A stretch of DNA of 64,000 nucleotides from Pyrus communis (GCF_963583255.1 NC_084813.1:23322953-23386952); one strand, 5' to 3'. Shown: positions 11,185-23,493, numbered from the stretch's first letter. Notes: a model not told the origin generated them from the letters alone. Translations and numbers: made by a program.

Positions 11185-11669
11185 TATTAGCAATTCAAAG
11201 ATCGTAACCATCAAACCCTAGATTGTGCATGGACATTAAATTGCCATGCAAGAACCCTAATGACATATATATCGACTCAGTAACCCTAACCTGCATTGGA
11301 TGCCATGATGTTCACGTTGAGTGACTGATCTTCTCTTCTCTTGTGTACGGAAAGGTTACTCAACTCTCAACGGGACGAGTCTACGATAGCGGTAACCAAA
11401 ATAACACCGAGAGGAGGGACCATATCACATTATCCATATATATACTTGTGGTAGTTCCTTCCTCCCATCAAGGAAGGAGTTACCATCAGTTACAACTTCA
11501 TTGTAACTGCCTGATTCAAATCAGTTTGAATCTCATTTGTTTCCCTCCAACACTTTAACTCCGGAAACTGTATTATTGCATCAGTTAGGCTATATTCACA
11601 TATAACTCACTTAGCTTATAATACTACACTTGTTATATGTTTGATGAAACTCACATTAAGTTTCTTACA
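11185..11669 (-). repeat. Copia-3 3' LTR (485 bp)
   Basis: Begins exactly where UGT-A homology ends and finishes TTCTTACA before CTCCCAC (purine tract on the other strand). No second LTR is present, so the boundaries rest on the junction with UGT-A and the tract. Confidence 0.65.
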
Positions 11670-12111
11670 TTCTCCCACATAAGTGAGATCAAACATTAAC
11701 CCATTATTGTAATGTCATAAGAAAGTATGATCATTGAGTTATAATCTGTAAAGCCTTTGCTTAATACGTACCAGTTTTAATGCACCAGATGAATCTTGGG
11801 AACTTGATATCAGAATTTGTATCAGTTCACCAAGACTACTACCATACTGCAATAAATCGTAAGTATAAATATCAAGGAAACATTACTTTACAGAGAGAAA
11901 CATAATGTACACTTTGTTTTCTCCCACATTTCTTTGGTTCTGAGATACATCATTTAAGACATCTCCTTTAATATGTTAACTTTGCAAAAATTAACATTCA
12001 AATAGTGAACTTCTTTATATATGTATATTGCACTTTCTTAATGAACAAAATAATTAGTTCAATACATTCATACTATTACTTGAAACAACAAGGATTACAA
12101 GCATGCTATCC
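11670..12111. other. Non-coding 3' region of Copia-3
   Basis: AT-rich sequence between the end of the RNase H frame and the LTR of Copia-3, containing two more CTCCCACAT motifs. No gene is visible. Confidence 0.5.
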
Positions 12112-13400
12112 TTACTCCCACATTCGAAACTCATCTATTGAATTTTGCAGGCCCATGCTTGTTACATGCTTGTTAAAACTTGTAACATGTATGGCTTTAG
12201 TTAATGGATCAACCACCATATCCAGGGTACTGATATGCTTAATCTCAATAATGCCTTCCCTTACTTGATCTTGAACTTTTAAATACTTTATGTCCATTAG
12301 TCTCGATGCTTTAGACCTTTTATTGTTCTTGGCAAAGAACACTGCTGAAGTATTATCACAAAAGATTTTCACTGGTCTCTGAATGCTCCTCACTACCTTC
12401 ATATGATGAATTAAATTCCTCAGCCAATTTGCTTGTCTCATTGCCTCAAAATATCCAATATACTCAAATTCCATTGTTGACACAAACCTTGTTTGTTGCT
12501 TTTTGCTTCTCCACGAAACTGCACCCCCAACCAACATGAATATGTAACCACTAGTTGACATTCTATTGTCAACACATCCTCCAAGATCGGCATCAGTGTA
12601 ACATGTCAATTCAAGATTGTCAACATAGTAGTAAGTCAACACATAGTTTTGTGTCATTTTCAAATATCTGAGTACTTTCTTTGCACCATTCCAACGTGAC
12701 AACCCTGGATTCGATTGAAATCTTCCTAAAACACTAAGTGCAAAAGCTAAATTTGGTCTACTACACACCTGAGCATACATCACGTTGTCTACCAATGAAG
12801 CATAAGGCTTATCCTTCATCTGTTGAACCTCGAACTCAGTTATAGGACACTGCTTGGGTGAAAGCTTGTCTCCTTTCCCAATTGGTACTTCTTCACCACT
12901 ACAATTTTCCATATTAAACCTTTTCAAGACCCTACTTATGTAGTTTTTTTGAGCTAGCCTAATGATCTTTGTTGCCATTTTTTGACTATTTCAATCCCTA
13001 ACACATAATGAGCTTCTCCCAAATCCTTCATATCAAAATGACTTTTGAGCATAGTTTTAGTTTCTGTCAGTAATTGAGAACTAGTGCTTGCTAACAAGGT
13101 ATCATCCACATAAAGAACCATGGAAATGAAATTTGACCTTACCATTCTCATGTATATGCAGTTGTCTATCTTGTTTTTAGTGAAACTAAAACCTATCACA
13201 ATAGTATCAAACTTCTTATACCATTGTCTTGAAGCTTGTTTAAGACCATAAATGGACTTGTTAAGTTTGCACACCAATTCTCCTTCCCACTTTCAACGAA
13301 TCCAAGTGGTTGTTGCATGTAAATGTGTTCATCCAATCCTCCATTCAAGAAGGCTGTTTTCACATCCATTTGATGACAAAGCGTAAAGTTGAACTCAAAT
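12112..13400 (-). pseudogene. Copia-3 reverse transcriptase / RNase H remnant
   Basis: From the right, on the minus strand: QMDVKTAFLNGGLDEHIYMQ, YGLKQASRQWYKKFD, the active-site segment LYVDDTLLAS, LGIEIVKKW, then after a frame change RPNLAFALSVLGRFQSNP, GGCVDNRMSTSGYIF (RNase H) and a frame ending at 12112. The frame is broken near 12960..13277. It resembles the TNT1-type pol. It is clearly diverged from Copia-1 and Copia-2 and represents a different, older family. Confidence 0.9.
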
Positions 13401-14063
13401 ATGGAATTTCAGATTCTATAACCTCTTCTAGGGTCTCATTAGCATATAGCGTATGGAAGATCATAGGTATACTCAAAGGTAACACCTTTAGGGTATAGTT
13501 CGACTAGTAGATCAAAATACCGTCAGAACAACACTTGAACTTTAGGTCAAGGCATAGATGAATTTTCATAAGATTCTTTATCTCAAACCTCGTGGCTAGT
13601 GTTTTCGCTATGACTTAAAAAAAATTAGTAATAAAAAATTTACTAGTGTGAAAAAAAAAATGTATAGAACGCTCATAATGGCATGGTTAGGGTTTTCAAA
13701 AACCCTAAATTGCTTCTATTTTATTTCGATTCTTTGACTCACAAATTCCACATAGCAAATTTATATATAAATGTATGACCATATATATATATATTGACAA
13801 ATATATAAAATATAGAATATATAAATAGGAAGGTAAATATAAATGTAAGAGGTTATTGCATTATGAGGAATGTTTTCATACTTCATGGTCATTAAAAATA
13901 TCTAACTGAATTTTAGAAGAACCTGATTGGTAGAAAACAATTAAGCCTTTGAATTTGTTAAAGATCAATCTCAGGTAGCCAGAATTTCATCTCATATGCG
14001 TTGTATTCTGTTCAATACAAAAAAAAAAAAATAAATAAATAAATTGAATCAGTAGCCCAATCC
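13401..14063. other. Intergenic, AT-rich
   Basis: Holds short A-runs and TA-rich tracts (around 13782..13796) but no recognisable gene. The missing 3' half of UGT-A is not here. Confidence 0.5.
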
Positions 14064-14155
14064 TTAGAGCAAGTCCAACGGGGCCTTTAGCTCGATGGAC
14101 CATGTACAAAATAGGAGCAAATCACCCTAGCGATCAACTTCAGCCCATGCAGGCT

Positions 14156-15176
14156 TCAGCATAGGAGGGGACCCGAACGACAGGCCCGACACGAATCGAT
14201 GACCTGAGAGCCCGAGGTGGAGGTGATGCACCCCTCTTGACAGCTTGCAAAGTGTTTTTTCTTTGCACTTCGTGGACGTGGCAATGTTTTGAAAAACGAT
14301 GACCACCTTGGGTAAATGCCGTCTGTTAGGTAGTATGGCCCGTGGTACTTATGTCCGTTGACCCAGTATGTGACTCTTCGTGCTTTTCCTTGCAGGACAT
14401 CGTTGAACACTGGGGATTGGGCAAGGACATTGAGGTCATTTCAAGCTCCTGGTACACCGAAAAAAGCATGCCAAATCCATCTATCAAATGATGCCACCAC
14501 CTCCAAAATGATACTTTTTGCTTATTTTTTTGTCCCCATAAGCTCCTTACCATGCACTTGGATAGTTTTTCCAAGTCCGGTGCATACAGTCTATACTTCC
14601 AATCATCCCAGGAAAATATCACATTTCGCCTTTCTTCAGAAGCCTTTGCAAGTCCATCTGAGCAGGTCTCCAGAAGTACTCTGTGGTGTAGATAAATTCG
14701 ATTACGGAGCAAAACCTCATCAAGGACTTAAGAATGGTTGATTTCTCCATCTTCGCTATCTCATCCACTTGGTCTGCAAACGCTCCATATCCAAGCATCC
14801 GCAAGGCAACAATAATTTTTTGCTCAGGAATGAGACTCATAACACCAAAAGCATCATTCTTTTGCACAAAGTAAGAATCATGGTTGCAAACAGCAATCAT
14901 GATTTTGTTGAACAAATGTCGTTCCATTCTAAAACGACGTCTAAAATACGTATCAGGGAATGCATTGTTACGGACAAAATAATCGTCTAAGAGATCCTTA
15001 CCTCGTCGTTGTCTGCTTCTATCAGTGTTTGCAGAACGGCTAGGCCTGTGAGCCACAACTTGGATGACTCGACGAGAATGTGAGGCTCTTGCCATTCTTG
15101 CTTCATCATCTCTCCTTCTACGCTTCTTATCTTCTTCCTCTTCCATCTCATTTTGGGCCACCTGGAGATTGAACAT
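14156..15176 (-). pseudogene. Harbinger (ALP1/HARBI1-like) transposase, frameshifted
   Basis: The N-terminal piece (14619..15176) has a basic Arg/Lys-rich start, then DLLDDYFVRNNAFPDTYFRR and RMERHLFNKI, which match plant Harbinger nuclease proteins. A middle piece follows in another frame, and a C-terminal piece includes VNGHKYHGPYYLTDGIYPRW, which carries the conserved aspartate-containing YxLxDGIYP motif. At least two frameshifts and an internal loss separate the pieces, so no active enzyme is made. Confidence 0.85.
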
Positions 15177-15409
15177 TTATTTCCCTTGCTTAAACAATTT
15201 TTTCTCTTACTCATTGATTTTCCACATCATCCTTGAAGAATAAGACATTGTAAGAAGGAAGTAGAAACTATGAATAATGATAAAGATTTTGTTTTGGTGA
15301 AGAAGGAAGCAGAAACTATAAATAATGATAGAGATTTTGATTTTAGTGTGTGATTTCTTATGATGGATGGTGGGTTATATGGAGGATTCAGAAAAGATTA
15401 GATTGTAGA

Positions 15410-15720
15410 TAATGTCACGTGGCATACCGTCATTCATTAAAAATTAGATCCAAATCTATCCTCAAAGATTGTAAACAAATTGCGACACGTGGCGCAACGT
15501 GATTGGTTAAAAATCTTATCGGAAATCTATCCTCAACGATTCTAAAAAGGTAACGACACATGGCATGACGGCATTGGATAAAAATCTTGTCAAAATCTAT
15601 CCTCAATGATTCTGAAAAGGTAATGGCACATGACACGACGACATTGGATAAAAATCTTATATTTATCACCAATAATTGTCTTTTCGAATAATGACACGCG
15701 GCGCAACGAGAACGATTAAA
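15410..15720 (-). repeat. Degenerate tandem repeat inside the Harbinger relic
   Basis: About four to five copies of a ~60-bp motif (AAAATC...TATCCTCAA.GATT...ACGACACGTGGC), including repeated ACACGTGGC-like steps near 15417, 15487, 15556 and 15695. Subterminal repeats of this kind are common transposase-binding regions in plant DNA transposons; that role here is inference. Confidence 0.6.
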
Positions 15721-15929
15721 AATCATATCCGAAATTACAAATAAAATTATGTTGTATTATTTTATAAAATAAAAAATACTAATATTTTATTGCCTATTGC
15801 CAAGGCTATTCAGTTTAGGAGTAGAGATGCAAAAGACAGTTACTGTTTATTATAGGCAGTTATTGTTCACTGGGTGAATTCAATAGTGAGTAGCCCTATA
15901 GGGCCTTTGCAACGCTAGAGTTGCTCTTA

Positions 15930-16118
15930 GTGCCGTCAATTCAACTTCATATGGGTAGCACAGTCAAAGGGTAAAAGTGTCCTCCCATAAAACCTTTGTT
16001 TGACAAAATATCTTTCCCAGTCCTTTGTCGAAGATCCTTTGCCACTCGGATTTGTCAGATTCAAGAACCCAATCTTTAGAAAATTTCTTTTTAAAATTAT
16101 TTAATTCTTAAATAACCA
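15930..16118. other. Intergenic between Harbinger relic and SINE
   Basis: No gene seen. Some text around 16010..16075 is distantly like 45690..45790 downstream of the dead gene M copy. Confidence 0.4.
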
Positions 16119-16279
16119 TTTAGTACTACTATCTTGTAGTATTTTTCTTCACTTATAAGGTGAGATGTCTTAAATTTCACCAAAGATAAATTTAAACCAT
16201 GTTATTGCTAACTCATTATGAAAAGTAGCCTACTTTTCCATCTTTTTAGTGTAGATAATATCGTTTATTAAAAAAAAAA
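16119..16279 (+). mobile_element. Au-SINE-like retroposon
   Basis: The 3' end TTTAGTGTAGATAATATCGT followed by TTATT and ten A residues is the hallmark of the plant Au SINE. Upstream lie matching blocks: CTTCACTTATAAGGTGAGATGTC (tRNA-like part, here longer than the family core) and AAACCATGTTATTGCTAAC. The tRNA-derived head is eroded, and I could not fix a target duplication. Confidence 0.75.
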
Positions 16280-16502
16280 ACATAATAGTGAATGTAGAGA
16301 GAGGAGGACCGGATCTACACTAAGCTTGGTTGGGCTCTTTTGTTATGAACCGTTCAGATCAAAATCCAATGGCTTAAAATGGTCCGTACTTAGGATCCCC
16401 ACATAAGGTCCTCGGCTTAGAAAAGCCGAAACAGTTAAAAGGGTGAAAGTCTCCTCCCATAAAAACACAGTGGCCCACTACTCCCAGCACCAGAATATAG
16501 TG

Positions 16503-17066
16503 GCAGTCCCTCGTTTGCCCTCCATTTCCTTTGCTACAGAAATGATCTGCTACAAATGATAGTTGATAGTCCCGCCCTCCACTTCCTTTGCTACGGAAAT
16601 GATCCCGCCCTCCATTTCCTTTGCTACAGAAATGATCTGCTACAAATAATGATAGTGACATGATCTACCGTCCATTTCCTTTGCTACAGAAATGATCTGC
16701 TACAAACAATGATAGTGACATGATCTACTAGAAATAATGATAGTGACATGATCTACCGTCCATTTCCTTTGCTAAAGAAATGATCTGCTACAAACAATGA
16801 TAGTGACATGATCTACTAGAAATAATGATAGTGACATGATCTACTACAAACATGATCTGCCCTCCATTTCCTAGCACTCCATTTCCTTTGCTAGCAATGA
16901 TAGTGACATGAACTGCGCATTTCCTTTGCCAACAATGATAGTGACATGATCTGCCGCCCTCCATTTCCTTTGCTAACAATGATAGTGACATGATCTGCTA
17001 CAAATAATGATAGTGACATAGAAATGATCTGCTACAAATAATGATAGTGCCAGTCCCTCGTTTGCC
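16503..17066 (+). repeat. Minisatellite directly upstream of gene M
   Basis: A compound tandem array built from two modules, TCCATTTCCTTTGCTACAGA followed by AATGATCTGCTACAAA, and AATGATAGTGACATGATCTA. These recur about 8 to 9 times with variants and deletions. The array is bracketed by direct copies of CAGTCCCTCGTTTGCC at about 16505 and 17051. It ends just before the probable TATA box of gene M. The sister copy of gene M at 35801 lacks the array. Confidence 0.9.
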
Positions 17067-17070
17067 TTGC

Positions 17071-17076
17071 TATATA
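17071..17076 (+). promoter_or_regulatory. Probable TATA box of gene M
   Basis: TATATA, 59 bp before the start codon and immediately after the minisatellite. No transcription start evidence is available, so this is by position and sequence only. Confidence 0.4.
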
Positions 17077-17134
17077 CAAACGCTTCTAAGTGAATCTATT
17101 TGTCAGAAGAAGGGGTTTTGGCTTGAACAACACT

Positions 17135-18947
17135 ATGAATATGATGATTGAAGCAGCTGGAGCTGGCAACCTTCCTGTGACAGGGAGCAGTAGTACCCCA
17201 TCATCTCCATCTCATCATCCGTAAGTACTTCCTATCTAGCTAGTTTCTTAGCTGCTCTATATATACTTTAAACTACTCCAACTTTTGCTCATGAACAGGT
17301 ATTTTTGCCCGATCACCCTTTTAGTAGTTGTTGTCGAAGAACGTAGCCACAAATCTATCTAGCTTCTTAGATGCTCTGATATAATTGAAACTACTATTAC
17401 TTTTGTTCATGAACAAGTGTTTTTTTTTCCTAAGACTTGTAGTTGTTGTTGTTGCATAAAGTAGCCTTTGTGACCATGAAAATTTCAATAACATTAATTG
17501 GATCTGCGATTATTTTTATTACAAAAATAATTGTCCATTACACTTTAACATATTTATTATCAATCAAATCGGAAATCTTGAAATGATGCATATAAATGAT
17601 AAAATAATCTCTAGTTTATTTATTTATTTTATATAGATGATCCTTAAATGATAATTAAAAAAAATAAACGATTTTAATTATAAAATTTGTGGTAAAAATA
17701 TGTTAATCTCAAAAGATAGATAAGATGATACAGCACTCATACTTTGTAAACCCCACATATTAGATGTGTGGCAGAGTACATAGGCGTAACCAAGCTTTCA
17801 CTCACACTTTATCACTGCATCGAACTAAGATTTTTGTCTGAGAATGGCTTGAAAAGTGGAATTACAAAATATTTTCAACAAAAGAAAATGTTTAATTATA
17901 AAGAATAAGTACAACTTTTTTCTTTCTCGAAAATAATCGGAAAGTTCCAAACTTTGAGGCATTTGCTTTCTTCAGTCAATATTATTTTAACATACAATGT
18001 TAACGCACAACTTAAGTACGTTCCCACGTATAATAATAGTATGACTTTACCTCTATTTTTGTACAAGGGAGGCCATCACCATATCCAAGCTGCAGGCATA
18101 CTTTAATTATTAGTTGTTTCTATTATTTAAATTTATTTGTCAAAGTCTCAAATTGGAAAAGATCTCACTTCTAATATCTCCGATGCCTATAATGTTATGA
18201 TAAAACATAATACTTAGTAATATGTGCTTAAGTTAGAATAATGTCGATGACGTTAGTGGTGAACTATGTTGCACCTAAAATGTTTATCACCATATACCTA
18301 GAAGGAAAATGCTTACAACCCAATATAATTTTCTAACCATATATTTATAATATAGCACAAGCGTAGCTGGGGAACATTATCGTCAAAGTTCTTCAAAGGC
18401 ATTGCACAAGCGTATTATCTTTGCCATCCCCACGCTAGCCGGGTTTATCCAGCTTAGGTACGGAGCTGGAGCTGCAGTATATCTGTTGTCCACGGAATAC
18501 GACACGTTATTGGCTTTGATTGTTGCTATTCTGGTTTACATCAGTTCATGGGCACTGGCAGTCAAGATATTCCCAGCTCGTGAAAATCCAGATTTGTCTG
18601 AGTTCATGGATAATATTAGCCTCTCGTCTGGAACACTTGCCATAACCTTAGAATTGTTGATCATCGTTCCAGCTTTGGGGTGGTTCGCCATCGCAGTATG
18701 GAGCATTTGCCTTGTGATTGCAGTAACAAAGTCCTACCATGAAATTGCAGATGTTTTGAAAAGTTTGTATCAGACAGCACTTGAACAGCTTCTTCAGGTG
18801 TTTGACAAACTGAAAGAGTTGTTCATGAATATTGGTGCAAGTGCAAAAGTTATTGCATCCGGAATGTATGACAAATTGAAAGAGTTGGTTATGGGATCCA
18901 ATCAGCCGAATGGTGGAGATGTTGAAATAACATCCGCAGCAGTCTAG
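17135..18947 (+). CDS. Gene M: uncharacterised two-exon membrane protein (intact, 225 aa)
   Basis: I do not recognise the family. Exon 1 is 17135..17220 (28 codons plus CC, donor GTAAGT) and exon 2 is 18356..18947 (acceptor ATATAG), joining in phase as ...SHHP-TSVAGEHYRQ. Residues 1-47 are polar and Ser/His-rich with no signal peptide. Hydrophobic segments lie near residues 48-73, 79-100 and 121-152, the middle and last being strong membrane helices. Residues 155-206 form a long amphipathic, partly repeated helix (KLKELF and KLKELV); the tail is short and polar. An integral membrane or membrane-shaping protein fits, but that is inference. The start is the first ATG after the probable TATA box. 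A second copy (35801..45663) has the same exon phase but is broken, which supports this structure as a real ancestral gene. Confidence 0.75.
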
Positions 18948-20111
18948 GAGAAGATAAGTGAGCTACCTTTGCACTTTCCATGCAGGGACCCACTCCTTAA
19001 AAAAAAATAAAAAGCAAGTGTTCGTGAAAGCAACATGGAAGACAAAACACCTTCCTTGTATTATCTCATCAGACTTTTCTTTATCATTTCATGTCAAATT
19101 TCACTTTTCTTTACCAATTGAGGCCCTCATTTACTTTTGTAATATATGTATAATGTATTTATTACTTGGCGAGTTCCTTTCAAATAAATTTTTTTTTTTT
19201 TTCACTGATATCAAAATGGAGATGCCAAAGTCTCGAAACTGGCTATAGTGGATGTTGATACCAAAGTATAAGTTTTGAGGTAAAATTGCCACTTACAATT
19301 AAAGAGTAGTAATTTACATGAAATGAATTTACCGTCACATAACTTCTTGAGTCACTAAACCAATGAGATGTGTTGAAAAAGAGTACATATGTCATTCTTT
19401 TATTAGAACAAAACATCATGGTACCAATAAACTAGTTCCATATAACTTATTTACACTTGAATTTTGAGTGTGCTCTAGTTTATTCTTTTACAACTTGCTT
19501 TCTATATTTCATATACCAGACAACTTGAACTTAAATTTCTTTTGCTGAGATGAAAACAAAAATAAAAATGAGCAACCTACCATGATTTGCATTCTGTACG
19601 AAATATCCACCAATACCATTAGTCAATTGAAAGAAAGCAATGTCACTTCAGTCGGTTTTAGTCTTACATCAACACGTTGTAATTATTTTTTGAGACAGAA
19701 TGAATTTTATATCATATCCTTCGTTTTGTCAAATTTTGTCACGTACATAACCAACAACTGCACAGAGTCTTCTTAGGGTTTGGTAGGACTATTCACAGTT
19801 ATCGCAAAATATACGGACCAACATGCGGAAGTAAACCACGCAAAATCTTAAATGAGGATAAGCACCAATAGAATCAATGCCAGAGGCTGAATTTGTTCAA
19901 CAATTCATGTATATATTATTGGAAGCTTGACAGTTACCAATACCCGTGCGTAAGCGACTAAATCAGCAATCAACATTACAATGGTGTTGTGGTATGTGAC
20001 AAATGGAGACGGAAAATCTCTTGTCGCATGCTTCACCTAGAGGAGTATTATAACCACCATATAGGATATGAAAATTACATGGAAATAAGTGGCATTGTAC
20101 TAATATTAATG
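18948..20111. other. 3' flank of gene M and AT-rich intergenic DNA
   Basis: The first ~40 bp match the flank of the dead copy (45664 onward). The remainder has no supported coding or RNA gene; open frames at 18958, 19582 and 19989 are short and without domains. Confidence 0.5.
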
Positions 20112-20535
20112 AAGAGGTATTTGTTTATTTGCTCCTTGAATTTGTATACACCTACCAATTTCCCTCCTGGACTTTAATTTTAGCCGATTACCCCTTTGAA
20201 CTTTTATAATTATCTATTTTTCCCCTTGAACTTTAATTTTAGCTGATTACCTCCTAAACTTTTATAAATAGCCAATTCCTCCCGTGACGTTAGATTTTAA
20301 AACTTTCATTCAATTTTTCATCCATCCAAATTTTCATCATTTTTGCCTTCATACAATTATCATGTGTTGTTTCCATCATCAAGATGGATGGAAAATTAGA
20401 TGAATTTTTTTAAAATCTAAACGTCCGGTGGGAATTTGCTATTTATAAAGTTCAGAGGTAATTGGCTAAACATAAAGTTCAAGGAGGGAATTGGCTAACT
20501 ATAAAAGTTCAAAGGGGTAATTGACTAAACCTCTT
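20112..20535. mobile_element. Fold-back / long-inverted-repeat MITE
   Basis: The left arm (AAGAGGTATTTG... CCTTGAACTTTAATTTTAGC) and the right arm (...GTAATTGACTAAACCTCTT) are imperfect inverted repeats over nearly the whole length, so the single strand would fold on itself. Short modules (CCTTTGAACTTTTATAATTA and relatives) are repeated within each arm. No coding capacity. Related debris is seen near 1790..1870. Confidence 0.75.
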
Positions 20536-20544
20536 CTCTCCCCT

Positions 20545-21101
20545 GTTGGTGAGAGTCCTTCTTTCCCACTGAGAGATTTTCTCACTGTTTTTGTGAGTTT
20601 GCCCTTCTTTCTTCCTGATTTTAGTTCTGCTGCCGACCCTAGCTCCTGCTGGGGTCGGCAGTAACCTTTTCCTTCCTTTTGTTTTCCCCTTCCTTTCCTT
20701 CTGCTACTGTTTTTCCATTGTTCTCCTTTCTGTTATTCTTGACCTTTCCACCTCATAAGCCATCGAACCTAATTTATCCTCAGTTCAGTTGTTCTATCTT
20801 CTGTTCTACTTACATATTCACATCTCTCATCCATCATCAATCTATGTTTTCTTTCGATTCTTCCTTTCTGACTTCACTCCATCCTTCTCAATTTCTCTCC
20901 TATTCCGGTTTGCAATCACTATTGACCATATTTTGTTGTGGTTCATCGGGAAGGTGTGTAGAGTTTCGATGTTCACACCGGCTCAGGTGTTCGCATCACC
21001 TCCTTCCCTTGGTCTGCCTTTCATGGCAGTGTTACTTGTGGGAATCCCATTGGCTTCCTTGATTTATTCTACTTGGTGGCTGCAATTGGAGGGGGATTGG
21101 T
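20545..21101 (+). other. Unassigned sequence interrupted by the LARD element, left part
   Basis: CT-rich sequence with a small palindrome (GCCGACCC... GGGTCGGC near 20633..20663). It probably continues at 28381..28692, which ends in an A-rich tail after AATAAAAGTTTCACC. A 5'-truncated LINE or other retroposed copy split by the LTR element would fit. No reverse transcriptase motif is present, so the assignment is weak. Confidence 0.35.
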
Positions 21102-23486
21102 TGTGAAATCTCATTCTCGGATTTCACTGTTATAATCTACGTATTTGTATTATTGAGATTTTATATTATTTTTTGAGAATTTATAGTAGTTTATTTGAAA
21201 TTAGATTTCAATTAAACTAGGTACGAAGGGTGAAGTTTGAAAAATTATTATTTACTCGTTGTCCTTTTGAGGTCACAAGTAACGTTTTTGAATAGGTCTC
21301 GAAGCCACGAGCGCATAGGCGAAAGCCGTTTGCGAGTCCGAGTTATGACGGTATAGTTACGGACATTTGAAGTTGTGAAACTTTAGGTTGTGAAAATTAT
21401 TTAATTTCCACTAGGGGTAAAAGGTCCAAATATATATTTGGGTTAAGGGAACCGGTTAAGGGGTTTAGAAACTAACCAAGAAGGAGGAGAGGAAAAAAAA
21501 AAAAAAAGGAAGAAGGAAAAGGGCTGCTGCTAACCCGTTTTGGGGTTGAATTGGACCCGTTAACCCACAAACTTGACCCGCTTGTATCTTCTTCATCCGA
21601 ACTCCGTTTTGAGTGATTTTGGTGTCCATGGAAAGCTCTTGATGAGTCCTACATCTTTGTAGTGTTAGATAGCCCAATTTCTTTCTCATTTTTCCAGTTC
21701 GAAGCCACAAACCCACGGGTGTTCCGACGGCTTTATCCCTTTTTCCGGTGGCTCCGGCAAGTTTCACCGTCCATGACCACCACCAAAAGATTCCCCTCAA
21801 CCCCAGGAACAAAACCCAAGTGGTGTTTGAGGCGTCGGAGTTCGATTGGAAGCCGAATTCGAAGCACACCCACCTTAGGGTTCCGGCGGTTCGTGGCCAA
21901 TTTGGGGTGTTTTCCGGAAAAATTGGCCTTGGCCACAGGTATAAAGTTTACTCTACTCATTGATATATTCATTTCTGTAAATTTTGGTAATTTTTGGAAA
22001 TAGTTGGATTTTCTGGCGAGTTAGGGCGGCCGACCGCCACCCGCGGCGGCGTGTGGCCTGTGGGCCGATGATGTCTTTTTAAGCACTTTTAGATGCCATG
22101 AGTTCATGTTTGATATCCGTACGACGTAAATTGATTGTCTGGACTTAGCTTCATTTCGATACGTGAATAGGTCAAAATATAAACCGTTGATTCGACCGTT
22201 GGATCATTACCAAACTTTACGACATTATAATAAGTAATATTTGAGGATGTTAGGAACTTATGGATCGGGAATCCGACGTACGGATCATCCCGAATTGGAT
22301 TTCTAAGTTTGTAAAATAAATTGTTGATCGCCACCTAACTTTAGTAATTGGCGGAGATCCGACTGTCGGATTGTGATGAGATTTTAGTATGTTGTTTTTT
22401 GAGAATAATGTGGACCTTAGGAAGTTACGGATCTAGATTATGATGTGCGGATCTTCTAGATCAAATTTTGTAGCGTTGTGGATCCTACTGTAAACCGAGA
22501 ATTGACTTTTGATCAACATGTCTCGAAACGTTTTAAATACTAAAATTAATACTACATGGGACTAATTGAAGTCTAGTGTGCTTACATTAATTAGAGAGTG
22601 ACTTGAGTATATGAGATATGGATATTAACTTATTTTCTTTTATTAATATCGTATGTGAATATGTCTTGGTCTTATAAATGGGATTTGTATTGAAATGTGA
22701 TTTTATATATTAGCCATAGACTATGTTATTAAACATGAATTGGCTTGTGTACTGATGATGGTTGGGATATATCTGAGTTTAATTATCTTTTAGTACTGTG
22801 ATTGATGTGTATGATTATTTTTTTATGATAAGGTTATCCTAGAATCCTATTTGAAGTATGTTGTAGCACCTATATGCTTGTGTGACATATTAGTGATGGC
22901 CTTGAGAAGTTGATGGTGTAGATGACTACGTTGAAACTCATAGAGGTTAAGATGTGGTTAAGTTGTGTGTTGAAGTTATTGCACCATGTAGCAAAGGTAC
23001 GTGGATGGTCCTGCTTGGTATATCCGCGATGGGGGACCCTACGTATGCAGGGGTGATCATGCCTGGTATATTCACGTTGGGTGATCACCGTCTGCACGAT
23101 TATGTTGAAACATAATGATGTATATGATGGATGAAATAGAAACCTTGACTATCATGTGGGTTATTATGTAGCTTGAATTGAATAATTCATGCTTGTCAAG
23201 TCCAAATGTTTGATTGAGGAATGTTATGACTTTTTGGCTTGAACGAATCGTGTTATATGTCGAGTTATAGTGAAGTTGAACTACGAATGGCTTGATCCCT
23301 AATAAGGGTACATAGGTAGTCTAACGAAAAAGTTAGATGCAGCTATAAAGTATACGAAAAATTATTATGCATCTGGATCTTGAATGATACTTTATATATA
23401 TTCAGAAGGCGGGGTATGTTAGATATATGGGTATTTGGTGACGTCATGTGTCAATCTTGGACGTATGTCGGGATCGGGGCATGATA
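21102..23486 (+). repeat. LARD 5' LTR (2385 bp)
   Basis: Starts TGTGAAATCTCATTC and ends at GCATGATA, which aligns with GCGTGACA at the end of the 3' LTR. A block at about 21586..21612 is missing from the 3' LTR. Small open frames inside both LTRs on both strands are conserved only because the LTRs are copies of each other. Confidence 0.88.
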
Positions 23487-23493
23487 ACTTTAA

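Larger units (their letters stand above)
11185..13400 (-). mobile_element. Copia-3: truncated minus-strand Ty1/copia element in UGT-A
   Basis: A plus-strand TATTAGC...TTCTTACA segment (11185..11669), probably TGTTAGC with a mutated terminal base, is the 3' LTR of a minus-strand element. It is preceded on the element's own strand by GTGGGAGAA as a purine tract. Reverse transcriptase and RNase H remnants follow up to about 13400, beyond which copia similarity stops. The integrase, gag and 5' LTR are missing. Confidence 0.8.
14067..15926 (-). mobile_element. PIF/Harbinger DNA transposon relic, TSD TTA
   Basis: Imperfect terminal inverted repeats, GAGCAAGTCCAACGGGGCCT on the left and GAGCAACTCTAGCGTTGCAA read inward from the right, are flanked by the 3-bp target duplication TTA (14064..14066 and 15927..15929). 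This is the TWA preference of PIF/Harbinger. The interior encodes a broken ALP1/HARBI1-type transposase on the minus strand. The right side holds several tandem variants of an approximately 60-bp motif (15410..15720). Confidence 0.85.

Noticed and set aside
16503..17066. CRISPR-like look of the repeats near gene M
   Set aside because: The units are adjacent and variable with no unique spacers of constant length, and the context is a plant nuclear genome. It is a minisatellite.
20679..21106. Two hydrophobic open frames that could be a small membrane protein
   Set aside because: CT-rich low-complexity sequence cut by an LTR element; no start context, no conserved motif. Kept only as unassigned sequence.
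21465..22334. Open frames on both strands (up to 134 residues) repeated at 26422..27264
   Set aside because: The repetition is explained by the two LTRs of one element. No domain, and the frames differ in length between the copies.
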